DNA from: Leptolyngbya subtilissima AS-A7
GTDB lineage: Bacteria; Cyanobacteriota; Cyanobacteriia; Phormidesmidales; Phormidesmidaceae
Assembly (NCBI RefSeq): GCF_039962255.1
Contig: NZ_JAMPKY010000001.1
Location: 558,001 to 622,000, forward strand
Direction: 5' to 3'
DNA length: 64,000 nucleotides
Positions 53,284 to 61,691 of this stretch are shown one piece after another (the first letter of the stretch is position 1; each line of letters opens with the position of its first letter). The notes under the pieces are model-generated. The model was not told where the DNA came from. It was given only the letters and a program-made list of their open reading frames with translations, and searched no databases. Made by a program: the position numbers and the translations under genes.

Positions 53284-54648
53284 ATGTTTGATGGAAAGAT
53301 TTTGCAGCGATCTGTACCTATCACTGTTGGCCCTGAACGGTTTTGGGATTTCGTTATTTACCTTGCAGGCTTCAACTTAATCTTACTAGCAGGTACTTTT
53401 GTTTTTTCCCTCTACTACTGGCATGACCTCAAAGGTATTTGGGATGCAGGCTCTACAATTAAATACTTGCTTATTCAACTAGACCTGTCTCACGAAAACG
53501 TTTTAGCAGCTTGGTACTCATCTGTTTTGCTCTTTCTTGTTGCTGTAATGTCAGGGCTGTGTTTTTTGGCTGAACACCAATTAAAGCCAACCGGCCGCCC
53601 TTCGCTATTACATTATGGATGGCTTATATATACAGGAGTTTTCATTCTCTTGTCCTTGGATGAAATTGGTTCGCTCCACGAGCGATTGGGCATGTTGAGT
53701 AGCTTAAATCCTTTAGGAGACTATCCGTTAGGGTGGGTTTATCTGTTAACACCTCTCATTTTATTCACTGCTGTTTATATGATCTCGTTTTCTTGTCTTC
53801 ATCTAAAGAACAGTAAAACTGCATTATTGTTTATGATTATTGGAGTTTTTCTGTTTCTAAGCATTCCTTTGCAAGAGCAGATCGAAGTGCTGTCTTGGGA
53901 GGGTGCAGTGTCCAAAAACTTAGTACGAAGACCTATAGAACTTTTGCTTTTAGAGGAAGGAGCAGAACTATTTGGCTCACTGATGATATTGGCCTCAACC
54001 GTCACCTATCTTAATGATTTAATGAATCAGAAAGATTCAAGACTTTGCATAGGAAAATCACTTCGGCTTGTTTTTACATTGAAAAATTTAATATTTTTTT
54101 ATTTGATTTTGTTTGTAGGTTTAGGTGGAGTAATGCATGTTATACAACAAGCATGGTTCCATCATTTACCCGGAGATAGTGGAACGCCTCAGAACTGGTT
54201 TCCCGGAGTGTTTGCTGTCTTAGCTTTCCTTCTTGTGTGTTGCTGCCTTTCTAATCACCATTGTTCATCAGGGTTTAAATATAGGCTTGAGCATTCATTA
54301 GCAATTTTTAGCCTTTTTTTGTCATCTTATTATGGTGCTGGGTTAAAAGTGTGGCTCACTATGTCTATGATTCAAGATCAAAGAATAGATGACTTACTAT
54401 ATTTTTTTATTCTAACTACAGCATCTGCTTTAGGGATCTGCTTTATACTCTTATCCACTCACTGGGCTGAAAAAATAACTTGGATTCTCTGGGTAGTAGC
54501 ACTAAGTGTTTCTATATTTTTTGGTACTCCCTTTAACGTCAATTTTTTGGATTTTATAGCCATGGCAATGCTTCTTTTGGCTACGGGAGTACACTTTTGC
54601 TTTTTATCTCAAAAACTTTATAGATCTGAGCTTCATGCCCTTCCTTAA
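53284..54648 (+). CDS. Polytopic membrane protein of unknown function with conserved-looking acidic motifs
   Basis: This 454-residue protein has about 10-12 membrane helices. I recognise no named family. Two motifs stand out because charged residues sit in or beside helices: LDEIGSLHERLG (125-136) and LEEGAELFGSLM (223-234), with EQIEVLSWEG between. Such DExxSxHE and EExxELxG patterns could coordinate metal or form a proton path; this is inference. ATG 53284 is chosen over TTG 53278. The gene is strongly AT-rich, stands alone between long gaps and follows the glycan module, so transfer is possible. No signal peptide or soluble domain is present. Confidence 0.8.
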   Translation: MFDGKILQRSVPITVGPERFWDFVIYLAGFNLILLAGTFVFSLYYWHDLKGIWDAGSTIKYLLIQLDLSHENVLAAWYSSVLLFLVAVMSGLCFLAEHQLKPTGRPSLLHYGWLIYTGVFILLSLDEIGSLHERLGMLSSLNPLGDYPLGWVYLLTPLILFTAVYMISFSCLHLKNSKTALLFMIIGVFLFLSIPLQEQIEVLSWEGAVSKNLVRRPIELLLLEEGAELFGSLMILASTVTYLNDLMNQKDSRLCIGKSLRLVFTLKNLIFFYLILFVGLGGVMHVIQQAWFHHLPGDSGTPQNWFPGVFAVLAFLLVCCCLSNHHCSSGFKYRLEHSLAIFSLFLSSYYGAGLKVWLTMSMIQDQRIDDLLYFFILTTASALGICFILLSTHWAEKITWILWVVALSVSIFFGTPFNVNFLDFIAMAMLLLATGVHFCFLSQKLYRSELHALP

Positions 54649-54654
54649 GGAAGG
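54639..54654. repeat. Perfect 16-base palindrome over the stop codon
   Basis: ccttccttaaggaagg covers the last codons and TAA stop of the membrane-protein gene. It can form a small stem in the message; no U-run follows. Confidence 0.5.
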
Positions 54655-55177
54655 ATCGATTAAAGTTAAATTCTAAAGAATAAACGGACGACATTTAGCT
54701 AATGTTATGGGTGCCAAGTATTAGCGATAGTGGCTTTTCTCGACTAAATGTGGAGTCATCGTTAATCTTAGAAAAATCTTAAAGTGAGAATGTGGTTCTT
54801 GATGAAGCTAAGATTATCTGCTGACTTCGCTCATGATGAGCAAACTTCCAGTCAGCGCTGATTACATTAAGGCCGTAACCCTAATGCTGCTGACTGACCG
54901 TTGCTCGATGCTGCCATCAAGCTTTCTCGGTTCCATCTGACACCGCTTTATACATCTTTATGCGTCGCCCAACAACTGCCGCTGCTCCCATCGCAGCTTG
55001 ATGCGCTCATGCTGCTATTTAAGGAACACCCCTATGAGTCTGAATCGGACGCAGCTGTTTTGAGTCGACCAAGGCTGTGGCAGCGATACTTTTGTCCTCG
55101 TGGTGTGGCTGACGATTGATTTAGATCTAAGGTGAGGTGTAGTCACTTTGCAGAATATTTGAGCCCTTGCTTAAGCG
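54655..55177. other. Intergenic region, likely remnant DNA
   Basis: About 520 bases without a gene I can support. The short frame 54901-55119 has no family features. The region ends at a recognisable transposase scrap (55178), so part of it is probably the decayed body of the same insertion sequence, but I cannot align it. Confidence 0.4.
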
Positions 55178-55243
55178 TTGGATGTAGAACGCACGTTTGG
55201 CTGGTTGAATTGGTACCGACAGCTGAATTACTGGAGCCGGTAG
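55178..55243 (+). pseudogene. Remnant of an IS5-family transposase C-terminus
   Basis: Reading from 55178, 21 codons give LDVERTFGWLNWYRQLNYWS before a stop, close to the VVERTFGWLNRYRRLSKDYE segment at the end of IS5-type DDE transposases (the Glu is the catalytic one). A stop codon lies two codons upstream, so the frame is broken. No inverted repeats or target duplications were found around it. It marks an old insertion just beside the bestrophin-like gene. Confidence 0.6.
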
Positions 55244-55319
55244 CTCAGCTTCAAGCAGTAGCAAGTCCCGCAAATAGAGGTGCGTTAACGCCTAGCCGTA
55301 GAGATTATGTCATTGGTAA

Positions 55320-56354
55320 CTAATCTACATTCACCTCTAGGGTCTGAGAGGGTCTTGAGAGCTGGGGTAATTCTTCAAAGGGGGCGCTTTGCGATCGCCC
55401 CTCTCCCGGTGCCAGCGAGATCAAATCCTCAATATTCTGCTGCATGGTTCGACAAATTGCGTCCAGCGGCAGATCGTTGGGGTCGTGGCCAAAGGGGTTT
55501 TCGATCTCAATGCCAATCTCTTCGATGCCAAACACCGCAAAGCTGATCAGCCCCACCAAAAAGGGGGTGCCCCAGCCTACCGAATCCACCATTTGAAAGG
55601 GCAGAGCTAGACAGTACAGCATCAGCAGCTGCTTCAGGTGGATGCTGTACGCCACCGGCATGGGCGTCTTGAGTATGCGCTCGCACCCTCCTAGGGCATC
55701 CACCAGATCGTCTAGGGTTTCTAGACAGTGGGTGAGCTGGTGGGTGTTGAGGGTGCCTTGGGCCTGCTGAGTTTGCAGGTAGTCGGCTATCCAAAAGGCG
55801 ACCTCTAGCGGTGGGTTGTTCATCTGTCTCAGTTTGGCGAACTGGTCGGCGGTGAGCAGGCTGGCCAGCTCGGCATCGGGAGGTTCACTGCGCAAGTGCA
55901 GCTTCATGGCGATCGCAAAGGCGGGCAGCTGGCGCACGGCGGCTATTTTGGCCTCGTAGTCTCCCGGCTGAGGCGTCTCGATCGCCACCCACATCTGTCG
56001 CGCCAAGTTGCGGGTCAGGTTCACCACGCTGCCCCAGAGCTTGCGCCCCTCCCAAAACCGCTCGTAGGAGGTGTTAGTGCGAAATACCAGCAGCAAACCC
56101 AGCACCAGACTGGGCACCAGCGACCCCAGAATGGGCGATGCCACCGGCCAGCCCCGGCTGTATAGCAGCAAAATTCCCAGAGCAAAGGCCGCACACAGCA
56201 GCACTCGGGGCATCACCGCCGGTATTACCGACCCCCGCACGCGAAACAGCAGTTTAAACCAGTCTTGTTCAGATTCGTAGCGGCGAATGCTGCGTTTGAT
56301 AGTTTGGTTTGGCACCGACTCATTCCCCTGCACGATCTCAATCGACCTAGCCAT
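55320..56354 (-). CDS. Bestrophin-like (UPF0187 family) anion channel
   Basis: This membrane protein of about 344 residues belongs to the bacterial bestrophin family, which forms pentameric anion (chloride or bicarbonate) channels. Motifs are the early DWFKLLFRVRGSVIPAVMPR, the helix-turn with RTNTSYERFWEGRKLWGSVV and the conserved late VFGIEEIGIEIENPFGHDPN followed by DLPLD. ATG 56354 is chosen; a TTG at 56396 would add 14 residues. It stands alone on the minus strand and its 3' end abuts the transposase scrap. A thylakoid or plasma-membrane location cannot be told apart. Confidence 0.9.
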   Translation of the reverse strand: MARSIEIVQGNESVPNQTIKRSIRRYESEQDWFKLLFRVRGSVIPAVMPRVLLCAAFALGILLLYSRGWPVASPILGSLVPSLVLGLLLVFRTNTSYERFWEGRKLWGSVVNLTRNLARQMWVAIETPQPGDYEAKIAAVRQLPAFAIAMKLHLRSEPPDAELASLLTADQFAKLRQMNNPPLEVAFWIADYLQTQQAQGTLNTHQLTHCLETLDDLVDALGGCERILKTPMPVAYSIHLKQLLMLYCLALPFQMVDSVGWGTPFLVGLISFAVFGIEEIGIEIENPFGHDPNDLPLDAICRTMQQNIEDLISLAPGEGRSQSAPFEELPQLSRPSQTLEVNVD

Positions 56355-56475
56355 ACCGCCATCGCCACGGTGATTAGGCCAAGCTGAAGATAGCAATTTT
56401 GGGGTAGCGATGGCGAGCCAGATAGCGTATCAGCTTTTGGCTTTTTCGGATCCCATGTTCTGGGCTATCTGGCCA

Positions 56476-56526
56476 GCGTTATTCATGGTGGGTCAAGCTG
56501 CAGACTTAACCCACTATGAATAACGC
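56476..56526. repeat. Long inverted repeat upstream of the bestrophin-like gene
   Basis: Arms gcgttattcatggtgggt (56476-56493) and acccactatgaataacgc (56509-56526) match at 17 of 18 positions (the odd one is a G.U pair in RNA) around a 15-base loop. It lies between hflX and the bestrophin-like gene, both on the minus strand, so it may end hflX transcription. It has no U-run. Its size resembles the hairpin at 17593. Confidence 0.6.
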
Positions 56527-56586
56527 GAGGTGTTCAGAGGCAGCCATGAACCATGGTGGCCTCACCGATTCCTGGTTTTCTTTACG

Positions 56587-58251
56587 CTATACCGTGACGG
56601 CATAATCGATCAGTTGCAGCAGACGCGATCGCAGCGTTTCTAGTCCTAGCCGCTCAGTGGCGGAGATAAACAAAGCTTGGGGGTACTCCTCTTGGGCGAT
56701 CACTAGCTCGTCGCTACTTACCCGGTCGGCCTTGTTAAACACCAGCAGCATCGGCCCCGGCACAATCGGCATATCCTTGAGGATGCGCATGACCCAGTGA
56801 ATCTGGTCTTGCCAGGCGGGGTGCGACACATCCACCACATGGAGCAGGGCGTCGGCCTCGGTGACCTCTTCGAGGGTGGCGCGAAAGGCATCCATCAGCG
56901 AGGCGGGCAGCTCTTCGATAAAGCCCACCGTATCGGTGACCACTAGCTGGGTGGTTTCGTTGGTGGCGGGGTCGGTGATTGCTAGGCGCCGGGTGGTGGG
57001 GTCGAGGGTGGCAAACAGCTGATCGGCGGCGTAGACCTCAGAGTTGGTCAGGGTATTCACTAGGGTCGACTTGCCCGCGTTGGTGTAGCCCACCACGGCG
57101 ATCGAGGGTAGGTTGTCATCCTGACGGCGGTGGCGCAGGCGGGCACGGTGGGCTTGAAGCTGGTTTACCTCTTGCTGAAGCCGCTGAATGCGCCGCTGGA
57201 TTGCCCGGCGCTCAGTCTCCAGTTTCGTTTCCCCTGGGCCTCGGGTGCCGATGCCGCCTCCCTGCCGCGATAGGGATTGACCGCGCCCCTTCAGCCGGGG
57301 CATTTGGTACTCCAGCTGGGCCAGCTCGACCTGGAGCTTGCCCGCGCCGCTTTTAGCCCGCTGGGCAAAGATATCGAGAATTAGCTCGGTGCGATCGACC
57401 ACGCGCAGACCTACCATGTCTTCCAGGTTGCGCACCTGCATAGGGGAGAGGTCGCGATCGAACACGATCAGATTAGCGCCCACGGTTTGGGCCGCCAGGG
57501 CTACCTCCTGCACCTTACCAGCCCCCAGCACGGTCTGAGGATGGGGACGAGGGCGCTTTTGAAACAGAGTTTCCATCACTTCGCCGCCGGCGCTGTCGAC
57601 CAGGCGCTCTAGCTCTTCGAGACGCTGCTCAAAGTGCTCAGGGGTTTGGTTATTGGTGAACAGGCCGACGACTAGGACGCGATCGCGCTCATCCTCCACC
57701 TGCAAAGCGGTAAAAGCGCGACTGAACTCGGCCTCAAGCCCTTCGGCCAGGGCGAGAAAGTCTTGCTGGGCCAGATCGTCTAAATCGATGGGGGCCGACA
57801 CCAGCCAGCGCTGCTCAGGGTGAGGCACCAGGTGAGCCAGATAAGTGCTTTGAATGTAGCCCGTGGCACCGCCACCACGACGGGTAAAACCAGTGCCCGT
57901 CAACGCCAGTACCGCCAACACGTCTAGCCGCTGTAGGGCCATGGTGGTAAGAATAGCGTCGCTGGGTGAGCCGGGTTCAAACTGGGTGGCAATACAGCGA
58001 ATGCCGCTGAGGCGCTCGGCACCGTAGCGGGGCAGCTCCGAAGGTGGAATTTGGGTCTGCCGCAGAGTGCCCACCCCTACTCGAATTACCTGACCACGGC
58101 GGTTGACGTAAGCGCATAGGGGGCTATTGATGTCGGTGCTCACTGCTGCCAGCCGCTGGGCAAACTCAGGAGTTACCACACAATCTCCCGGCAGTCGCTG
58201 GTGGTAGATGCCCTGCAGCTGCTTGAGCTGGCTGGGCTTGAGCCCCTTCAA
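56587..58251 (-). CDS. hflX: GTPase HflX, ribosome-associated
   Basis: This ribosome-splitting/stress GTPase is a 554-residue cyanobacterial form with an extra N-terminal domain (about 1-185). The HflX domain follows with TVLGAGKVQEV, GGGIGTRGPGETKLE (331-345), G1 GYTNAGKST (388-396), the DTVGF motif and NKAD. The first allowed start is TTG 58251, but the frame continues upstream for 12 codons (to the stop at 58288-58290) and reads IETIYGN-LKGLKPSQ, where related proteins, as I recall, begin METIYGN. The Met position is ATC (58270-58272). The true start may therefore be upstream at a non-standard codon. It appears monocistronic. Confidence 0.95.
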   Translation of the reverse strand: MKGLKPSQLKQLQGIYHQRLPGDCVVTPEFAQRLAAVSTDINSPLCAYVNRRGQVIRVGVGTLRQTQIPPSELPRYGAERLSGIRCIATQFEPGSPSDAILTTMALQRLDVLAVLALTGTGFTRRGGGATGYIQSTYLAHLVPHPEQRWLVSAPIDLDDLAQQDFLALAEGLEAEFSRAFTALQVEDERDRVLVVGLFTNNQTPEHFEQRLEELERLVDSAGGEVMETLFQKRPRPHPQTVLGAGKVQEVALAAQTVGANLIVFDRDLSPMQVRNLEDMVGLRVVDRTELILDIFAQRAKSGAGKLQVELAQLEYQMPRLKGRGQSLSRQGGGIGTRGPGETKLETERRAIQRRIQRLQQEVNQLQAHRARLRHRRQDDNLPSIAVVGYTNAGKSTLVNTLTNSEVYAADQLFATLDPTTRRLAITDPATNETTQLVVTDTVGFIEELPASLMDAFRATLEEVTEADALLHVVDVSHPAWQDQIHWVMRILKDMPIVPGPMLLVFNKADRVSSDELVIAQEEYPQALFISATERLGLETLRSRLLQLIDYAVTV

Positions 58252-58272
58252 ATTGCCATAGATAGTTTCGAT

Positions 58273-58606
58273 AAGGTCAACCTGCTCCTAAGCCAAAGAT
58301 ATCTTCAGCCCTGCTGAGGAGGTGCAGTCTTGCCTCTAGGAAACCAACCTCTCCCCATCTAGGCTGAGGATATAAATTATATAGCTTTTAACTTTGGCTT
58401 CTAACTCGGGGACGCGTGGAGAGATTCAAACTTTCTTGTCCTCTCTGGTTTAAAAGCCGTAGCTAGTTGCTCAGTCAAGAGTCCTTTAGAGGTAGCTGTT
58501 CAAACCTGCAGCGCAGTCGGTTAGCTTGGGGTATGGACAACTATCAATGGCAAGAATCAGAATGTTGGCCTGATGTATAGCAACCTCTTGCCAAACAGAA
58601 ATAGCT
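58273..58606. other. Intergenic region, no gene seen
   Basis: About 330 bases between hflX and the hli terminator, presumably containing the hflX promoter. An aggag ribosome site for hflX is visible on the minus strand at 58285-58289. No coding frame or RNA gene was recognised. Confidence 0.45.
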
Positions 58607-58651
58607 AAAGCTCAAAAGCGGACGCTAATATAGCGTCCGCTTTTGAGCTTT
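58607..58651 (-). terminator. Perfect 20-base hairpin downstream of the hli gene
   Basis: aaagctcaaaagcggacgct (58607-58626) pairs perfectly with agcgtccgcttttgagcttt (58632-58651) around a 5-base loop. It lies 38 bases beyond the hli stop. The stem is very stable but has only weak U-rich flanks. Confidence 0.75.
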
Positions 58652-58688
58652 GTCTTTCGAACAGCAATATACGGTAGAACTGTTTTGC

Positions 58689-58889
58689 TTAGAACAGACC
58701 CAGCCAATGGAAGAAGCCTTGGCCAGTGGTCAGTTCGACTAGCAGAGCGCCGAGGAAACCAATCATGGCGAGGCGACCGTTCCAGAGTTCGGCACTGGGG
58801 TTAGACCCAAATTCAAACTTGGTTCCGAATTCGCCATACTTGCGGGTAAATTGACCGTCGTAGGTAGTTTTGTCTTGGGGGTTAGCCAT
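58689..58889 (-). CDS. High-light-inducible protein (Hlip/SCP), single-helix chlorophyll-binding protein
   Basis: This thylakoid protein protects photosystems and chlorophyll synthesis under high light by binding pigments and quenching excess energy. It is 66 residues, as usual. The single membrane helix carries the CAB motif [14 protein letters not shown] (about 34-47) with the Glu, Asn/Arg chlorophyll ligands. The N-terminal part ([18 protein letters not shown]) is polar. ATG 58889 has agaggc upstream. A terminator hairpin follows. Light-dependent control is expected for the family; a 16-base palindrome upstream (58995) is a candidate operator. Confidence 0.95.
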   Translation of the reverse strand: MANPQDKTTYDGQFTRKYGEFGTKFEFGSNPSAELWNGRLAMIGFLGALLVELTTGQGFFHWLGLF

Positions 58890-59312
58890 CGTGAAATGCC
58901 TCTAAATAGTTATGTTACAGCTGAGCAGTTGTCACACCTAAACCACGGGGGGTTAAAACCCAACGGCTCGCTCTCAAATGCTTTTGTTGCAATGACCACG
59001 AGCTCGTGGTGTGTTGTTACTCAACTTAACAATCCTGGCCGCAGCCGGCTATCTGTAGTTGGATAGAAGACTTAGTAAATTATTGATCTGTCACAACCAT
59101 GCATGGCTGTTTGTCGGTAGTTGATAGACCAATATAGGGTTCTAGTAGCAAGGTTTAAGAGGGCTATAGCCCACAACCGAGCACTCTCTGCAGGCCCGAC
59201 TTGCTAATCTAGCTTTAACCCACCTAACTACGGGAATTGGGTTACGTGATTCCCTCACCCTCTGGAATATACAGGATTCGGTATAGTACTAAGGCTGATT
59301 TTGAGGGCATAC
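58890..59312. other. Divergent intergenic region upstream of hli
   Basis: About 420 bases between the hli gene (minus) and a small plus-strand frame. It should carry the hli promoter. Apart from the palindrome at 58995-59010 I see no gene, repeat or RNA. Confidence 0.45.
58995..59010. promoter_or_regulatory. Perfect 16-base palindrome, candidate operator for hli
   Basis: accacgagctcgtggt is a perfect dyad with no spacer, 106 bases upstream of the hli start. Its position and symmetry suit a dimeric regulator, but no known binding motif was recognised, so the role is inferred. Confidence 0.35.
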
Positions 59313-59486
59313 ATGGCCAGACGACATCGGGCAGACCGTGAGGATGGACAGAGCTTTATTCGGTGGCCTTCAACATCAAAGTCTTCGAATTCTCGTTCTA
59401 GGCTGTCGTCCGATTTAGATCTGATCGTTGACCGGCGGCGGCTTTACAGCTATTTAGATTCCCTAGAGGGTTTGTCGGGGGAGTGA
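59313..59486 (+). CDS. Small basic hypothetical protein (57 aa)
   Basis: It starts at ATG 59313 with a gaggg ribosome site 6-7 bases upstream. The protein is rich in Arg and Ser (MARRHRADREDGQSF, then SSNSRSRLSSDLDLIVDRRR) and ends with YSYLDSLEGLSGE. No membrane helix or signal is present and no family is recognised. It could be real because of the good ribosome site; its length makes chance possible. Confidence 0.45.
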   Translation: MARRHRADREDGQSFIRWPSTSKSSNSRSRLSSDLDLIVDRRRLYSYLDSLEGLSGE

Positions 59487-59667
59487 TGCTATGACCTTTG
59501 GGGCGTCCAATCAAGTGGTTGAGACACTTACGCCCTAAGGAACATGAAAATTGGCAGGATCCGGCTTATAACACTTTCAAGAAGCAAAGCAAATTAGGCG
59601 AATTAGTGTATTCTTGTTTCGTCATTCTTGACTTCTACTGCTACCTAAGCCCCCGGGACTATTAGCT

Positions 59668-60108
59668 ATGAGCGATTTTCAGTCAGACACCACTTACACA
59701 GAGTTTACGGAACCGGAAGACCCCACGGTTATCATTGACAATTCAGACTCTAGTGCCTCTGCGCTAGGTGACGAAGCCTCTCGTCAAATTCAGCAGGTGT
59801 GGGATAAGGTCTCTGCACTGTTGGGCAATCTCCCCGACTATGTGACTGAGTTCATTCAGCGATATCGGCGACCGATTGTCACCGTTGGCCTGATTGTCGC
59901 GGCGTTTATCGCAGTCAAGCTGGTGCTAGCGCTGTTGGGAGCCGTGAACGACGTTCCTCTGTTGGCCCCCACCTTTGAGCTGGTTGGGCTCATCTACAGC
60001 GGTTGGTTCCTCTACCGCTACTTGCTCAAAGCTTCCAACCGGCAAGAGCTGCTGGGCGATATTGCCGCCATTCGCGACCAGGTGCTCGGTAACGGGTCTC
60101 GGTCATAA
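59668..60108 (+). CDS. CAAD-domain protein, CURT1-like thylakoid curvature protein
   Basis: This membrane-shaping protein of 146 residues has an acidic N-terminal tail, an amphipathic helix (about 40-65, SRQIQQVWDKVSALLGNLPD), two membrane helices (about 72-92 and 100-118; PIVTVGLIVAAFIAVKLVLA and ELVGLIYSGWFLYRYLL) and a C-terminal helix with NRQELLGDIAAIRDQVLG. This is the CAAD plan shared by plant CURT1 and its cyanobacterial homologue, which bends thylakoid margins. It appears to be monocistronic. Confidence 0.92.
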   Translation: MSDFQSDTTYTEFTEPEDPTVIIDNSDSSASALGDEASRQIQQVWDKVSALLGNLPDYVTEFIQRYRRPIVTVGLIVAAFIAVKLVLALLGAVNDVPLLAPTFELVGLIYSGWFLYRYLLKASNRQELLGDIAAIRDQVLGNGSRS

Positions 60109-60288
60109 ATAAGGAGTAAGGGGTAGCGGGTCATATAGTAAAAACCTATAAAGGCCAGGGTTTACCCTCGTAATCCTCAAACCCCTTTCGGTTAACTTCC
60201 CCTGTGATTTGCGATCGCGCTTTCTATACTGGTTGTAGACGCAACTGGTGGTTGTGCGATCGTTAAAACCCAGGGGTTCGTTTTATTT

Positions 60289-61593
60289 ATGACGCAGACA
60301 AAAACAATTACCCAGGCGGTAGAGCGGTTGGGCTACCGAGTCACGATAGGGGATGTGGCCGCTGAAGCCGGTCTGCCCCTTATGGAGGCGCAGCAGGGAG
60401 TGTTGGCCCTGGCCTCTGAGGTGCAGGCCCATCTCCAAGTAGCTGAGTCGGGCGAGATCGCCTACGTCTTTCCCAAAAATATTCAGGCGGTCCTCTGGAG
60501 CAAATCCTGGCGGCTGCGGTGGCAGTCAGCTTGGGAAAAAGTTTGGCGGGTGCTGTTTTACCTGATCCGTGTTTCCTTTGGGGTAGTGCTGATCTTGTCG
60601 CTGGTGCTGATTGTGATAGCGATTACGATTATTGCGATCGCAGCCAGCAGCGCTGGCCGTGAGGACAACGACAGCGGCGGTGGCGGCGGTGGGGGCATGG
60701 TGTTTTTGCCTCGGATTTGGTTGGGACCAGACATTTTTTGGATGTTTGACCCTAGGAGCGATCGCCGTCGGCGACCCCGCACCAAGTCAGAGATGAACTT
60801 TCTCGAGGCGGTGTTCTCCTTTTTGTTTGGTGACGGCAACCCCAATGCTGACCTTGACGAGCGCCGCTGGCAAAGCGTTGCCCAGGTGATTCAGGCTAAC
60901 GGTGGGGCTGTGGTGGCCGAGCAAATCACCCCATTCCTAGGCGACTTGGGCAAAGGCTGGGATAAGGATTTGGAAGACTTTATGGTGCCCGTGCTCAGCC
61001 GGTTTAACGGGTTGCCCCAGGTCAGCCCCCAGGGCGGCATTGTGTACCAGTTTCCTGAGCTACAGGTGACGGCGAAGGCGCAACGCACCATCAACCCACC
61101 CCCATTCCTACGAGAGTCACCTCGCAAGTTTAGCCAGGCGACCTCTGGCCAGATTATTGGGGCTATTGCTTTGGGCAGTGCGAACTTAATTGGAGCCCTG
61201 GTACTGGGCAGCATGCTGCAAGACAACTCAAGTTTGGTTGCTGAGCTTGGCGGAGTCGTCGCTCTAGTCAACTCGCTCTACTGGCTGCTTTTGGGTTATG
61301 GAACGGCCTTTTTAGGCTTGCCCCTAGTGCGTTATTTCTGGGTGCAGCAGCAAAACAGCCGCATTGACGCCCGCAATGCTGAGCGCGAGCAGCGGGCCGA
61401 AGTCTTGAGCCAGCTCACCGACGACCAGCGCGAAAAACTGGCCTTTGCTCAGACTCTCACCCTCCAAACGGTGGTGGGTACTGACAACCTGGCCTACACT
61501 ACGGAGAGCGACCTGACCGAGCAGGAAATTGCTCAGAAGGACAAGATCGACGCCGAGTGGCAACGGCTGCTGGAGCAGCGGGGGGGGAAGTAG
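60289..61593 (+). CDS. Conserved cyanobacterial membrane protein of unknown function
   Basis: This 434-residue protein starts with a winged-helix-like region (TKTITQAVERLGYRVTIGDV, then AAEAGLPLMEAQQG), has membrane helices at about 88-118 (SFGVVLILSLVLIVIAITII), a glycine stretch (SGGGGGGG), a soluble middle (about 150-285) and two more helices at about 290-350, then a charged helical tail. Proteins of this plan occur widely in cyanobacteria and, as I recall, in plastids of plants, without a proven function. The gene ends at the inverted low-complexity repeat and converges on the serpin gene. Confidence 0.82.
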   Translation: MTQTKTITQAVERLGYRVTIGDVAAEAGLPLMEAQQGVLALASEVQAHLQVAESGEIAYVFPKNIQAVLWSKSWRLRWQSAWEKVWRVLFYLIRVSFGVVLILSLVLIVIAITIIAIAASSAGREDNDSGGGGGGGMVFLPRIWLGPDIFWMFDPRSDRRRRPRTKSEMNFLEAVFSFLFGDGNPNADLDERRWQSVAQVIQANGGAVVAEQITPFLGDLGKGWDKDLEDFMVPVLSRFNGLPQVSPQGGIVYQFPELQVTAKAQRTINPPPFLRESPRKFSQATSGQIIGAIALGSANLIGALVLGSMLQDNSSLVAELGGVVALVNSLYWLLLGYGTAFLGLPLVRYFWVQQQNSRIDARNAEREQRAEVLSQLTDDQREKLAFAQTLTLQTVVGTDNLAYTTESDLTEQEIAQKDKIDAEWQRLLEQRGGK

Positions 61594-61691
61594 GGGAGTA
61601 GGCGAGTGGGCGGGTGGATGAGTAGATGAGTAAAGCTGATCCACCTACTCGCCTACCCATCTACCCGCCTACCTATCTACCCATTCACCCT
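61594..61691. repeat. Inverted low-complexity repeat between convergent genes
   Basis: A G-rich half (gtaggcgagtgggcgggtgg from 61598) faces a C-rich half (actcgcctacccatctaccc from 61647) made of matching degenerate units; gtaggcgagt at 61598-61607 is perfectly complementary to 61647-61656. It can fold into a long imperfect hairpin and may end transcription from both sides. Confidence 0.65.

Noticed and set aside
54901..55119. 72-residue frame starting MLDAAIKLSRFHL
   Set aside because: No recognisable domain and it sits in decayed DNA upstream of the transposase scrap; it may be part of the remnant but cannot be aligned.
55132..55323. 63-residue frame reading CRTHVWLVELVP
   Set aside because: This is the wrong frame over the IS5-like scrap; the neighbouring frame gives VERTFGWLNWYRQL.
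58381..58470. Possible tRNA-like stretch (gagattcaaactttcttg) near hflX
   Set aside because: No acceptor stem or cloverleaf could be built, and the T-loop-like piece does not match GTTCGANTC.
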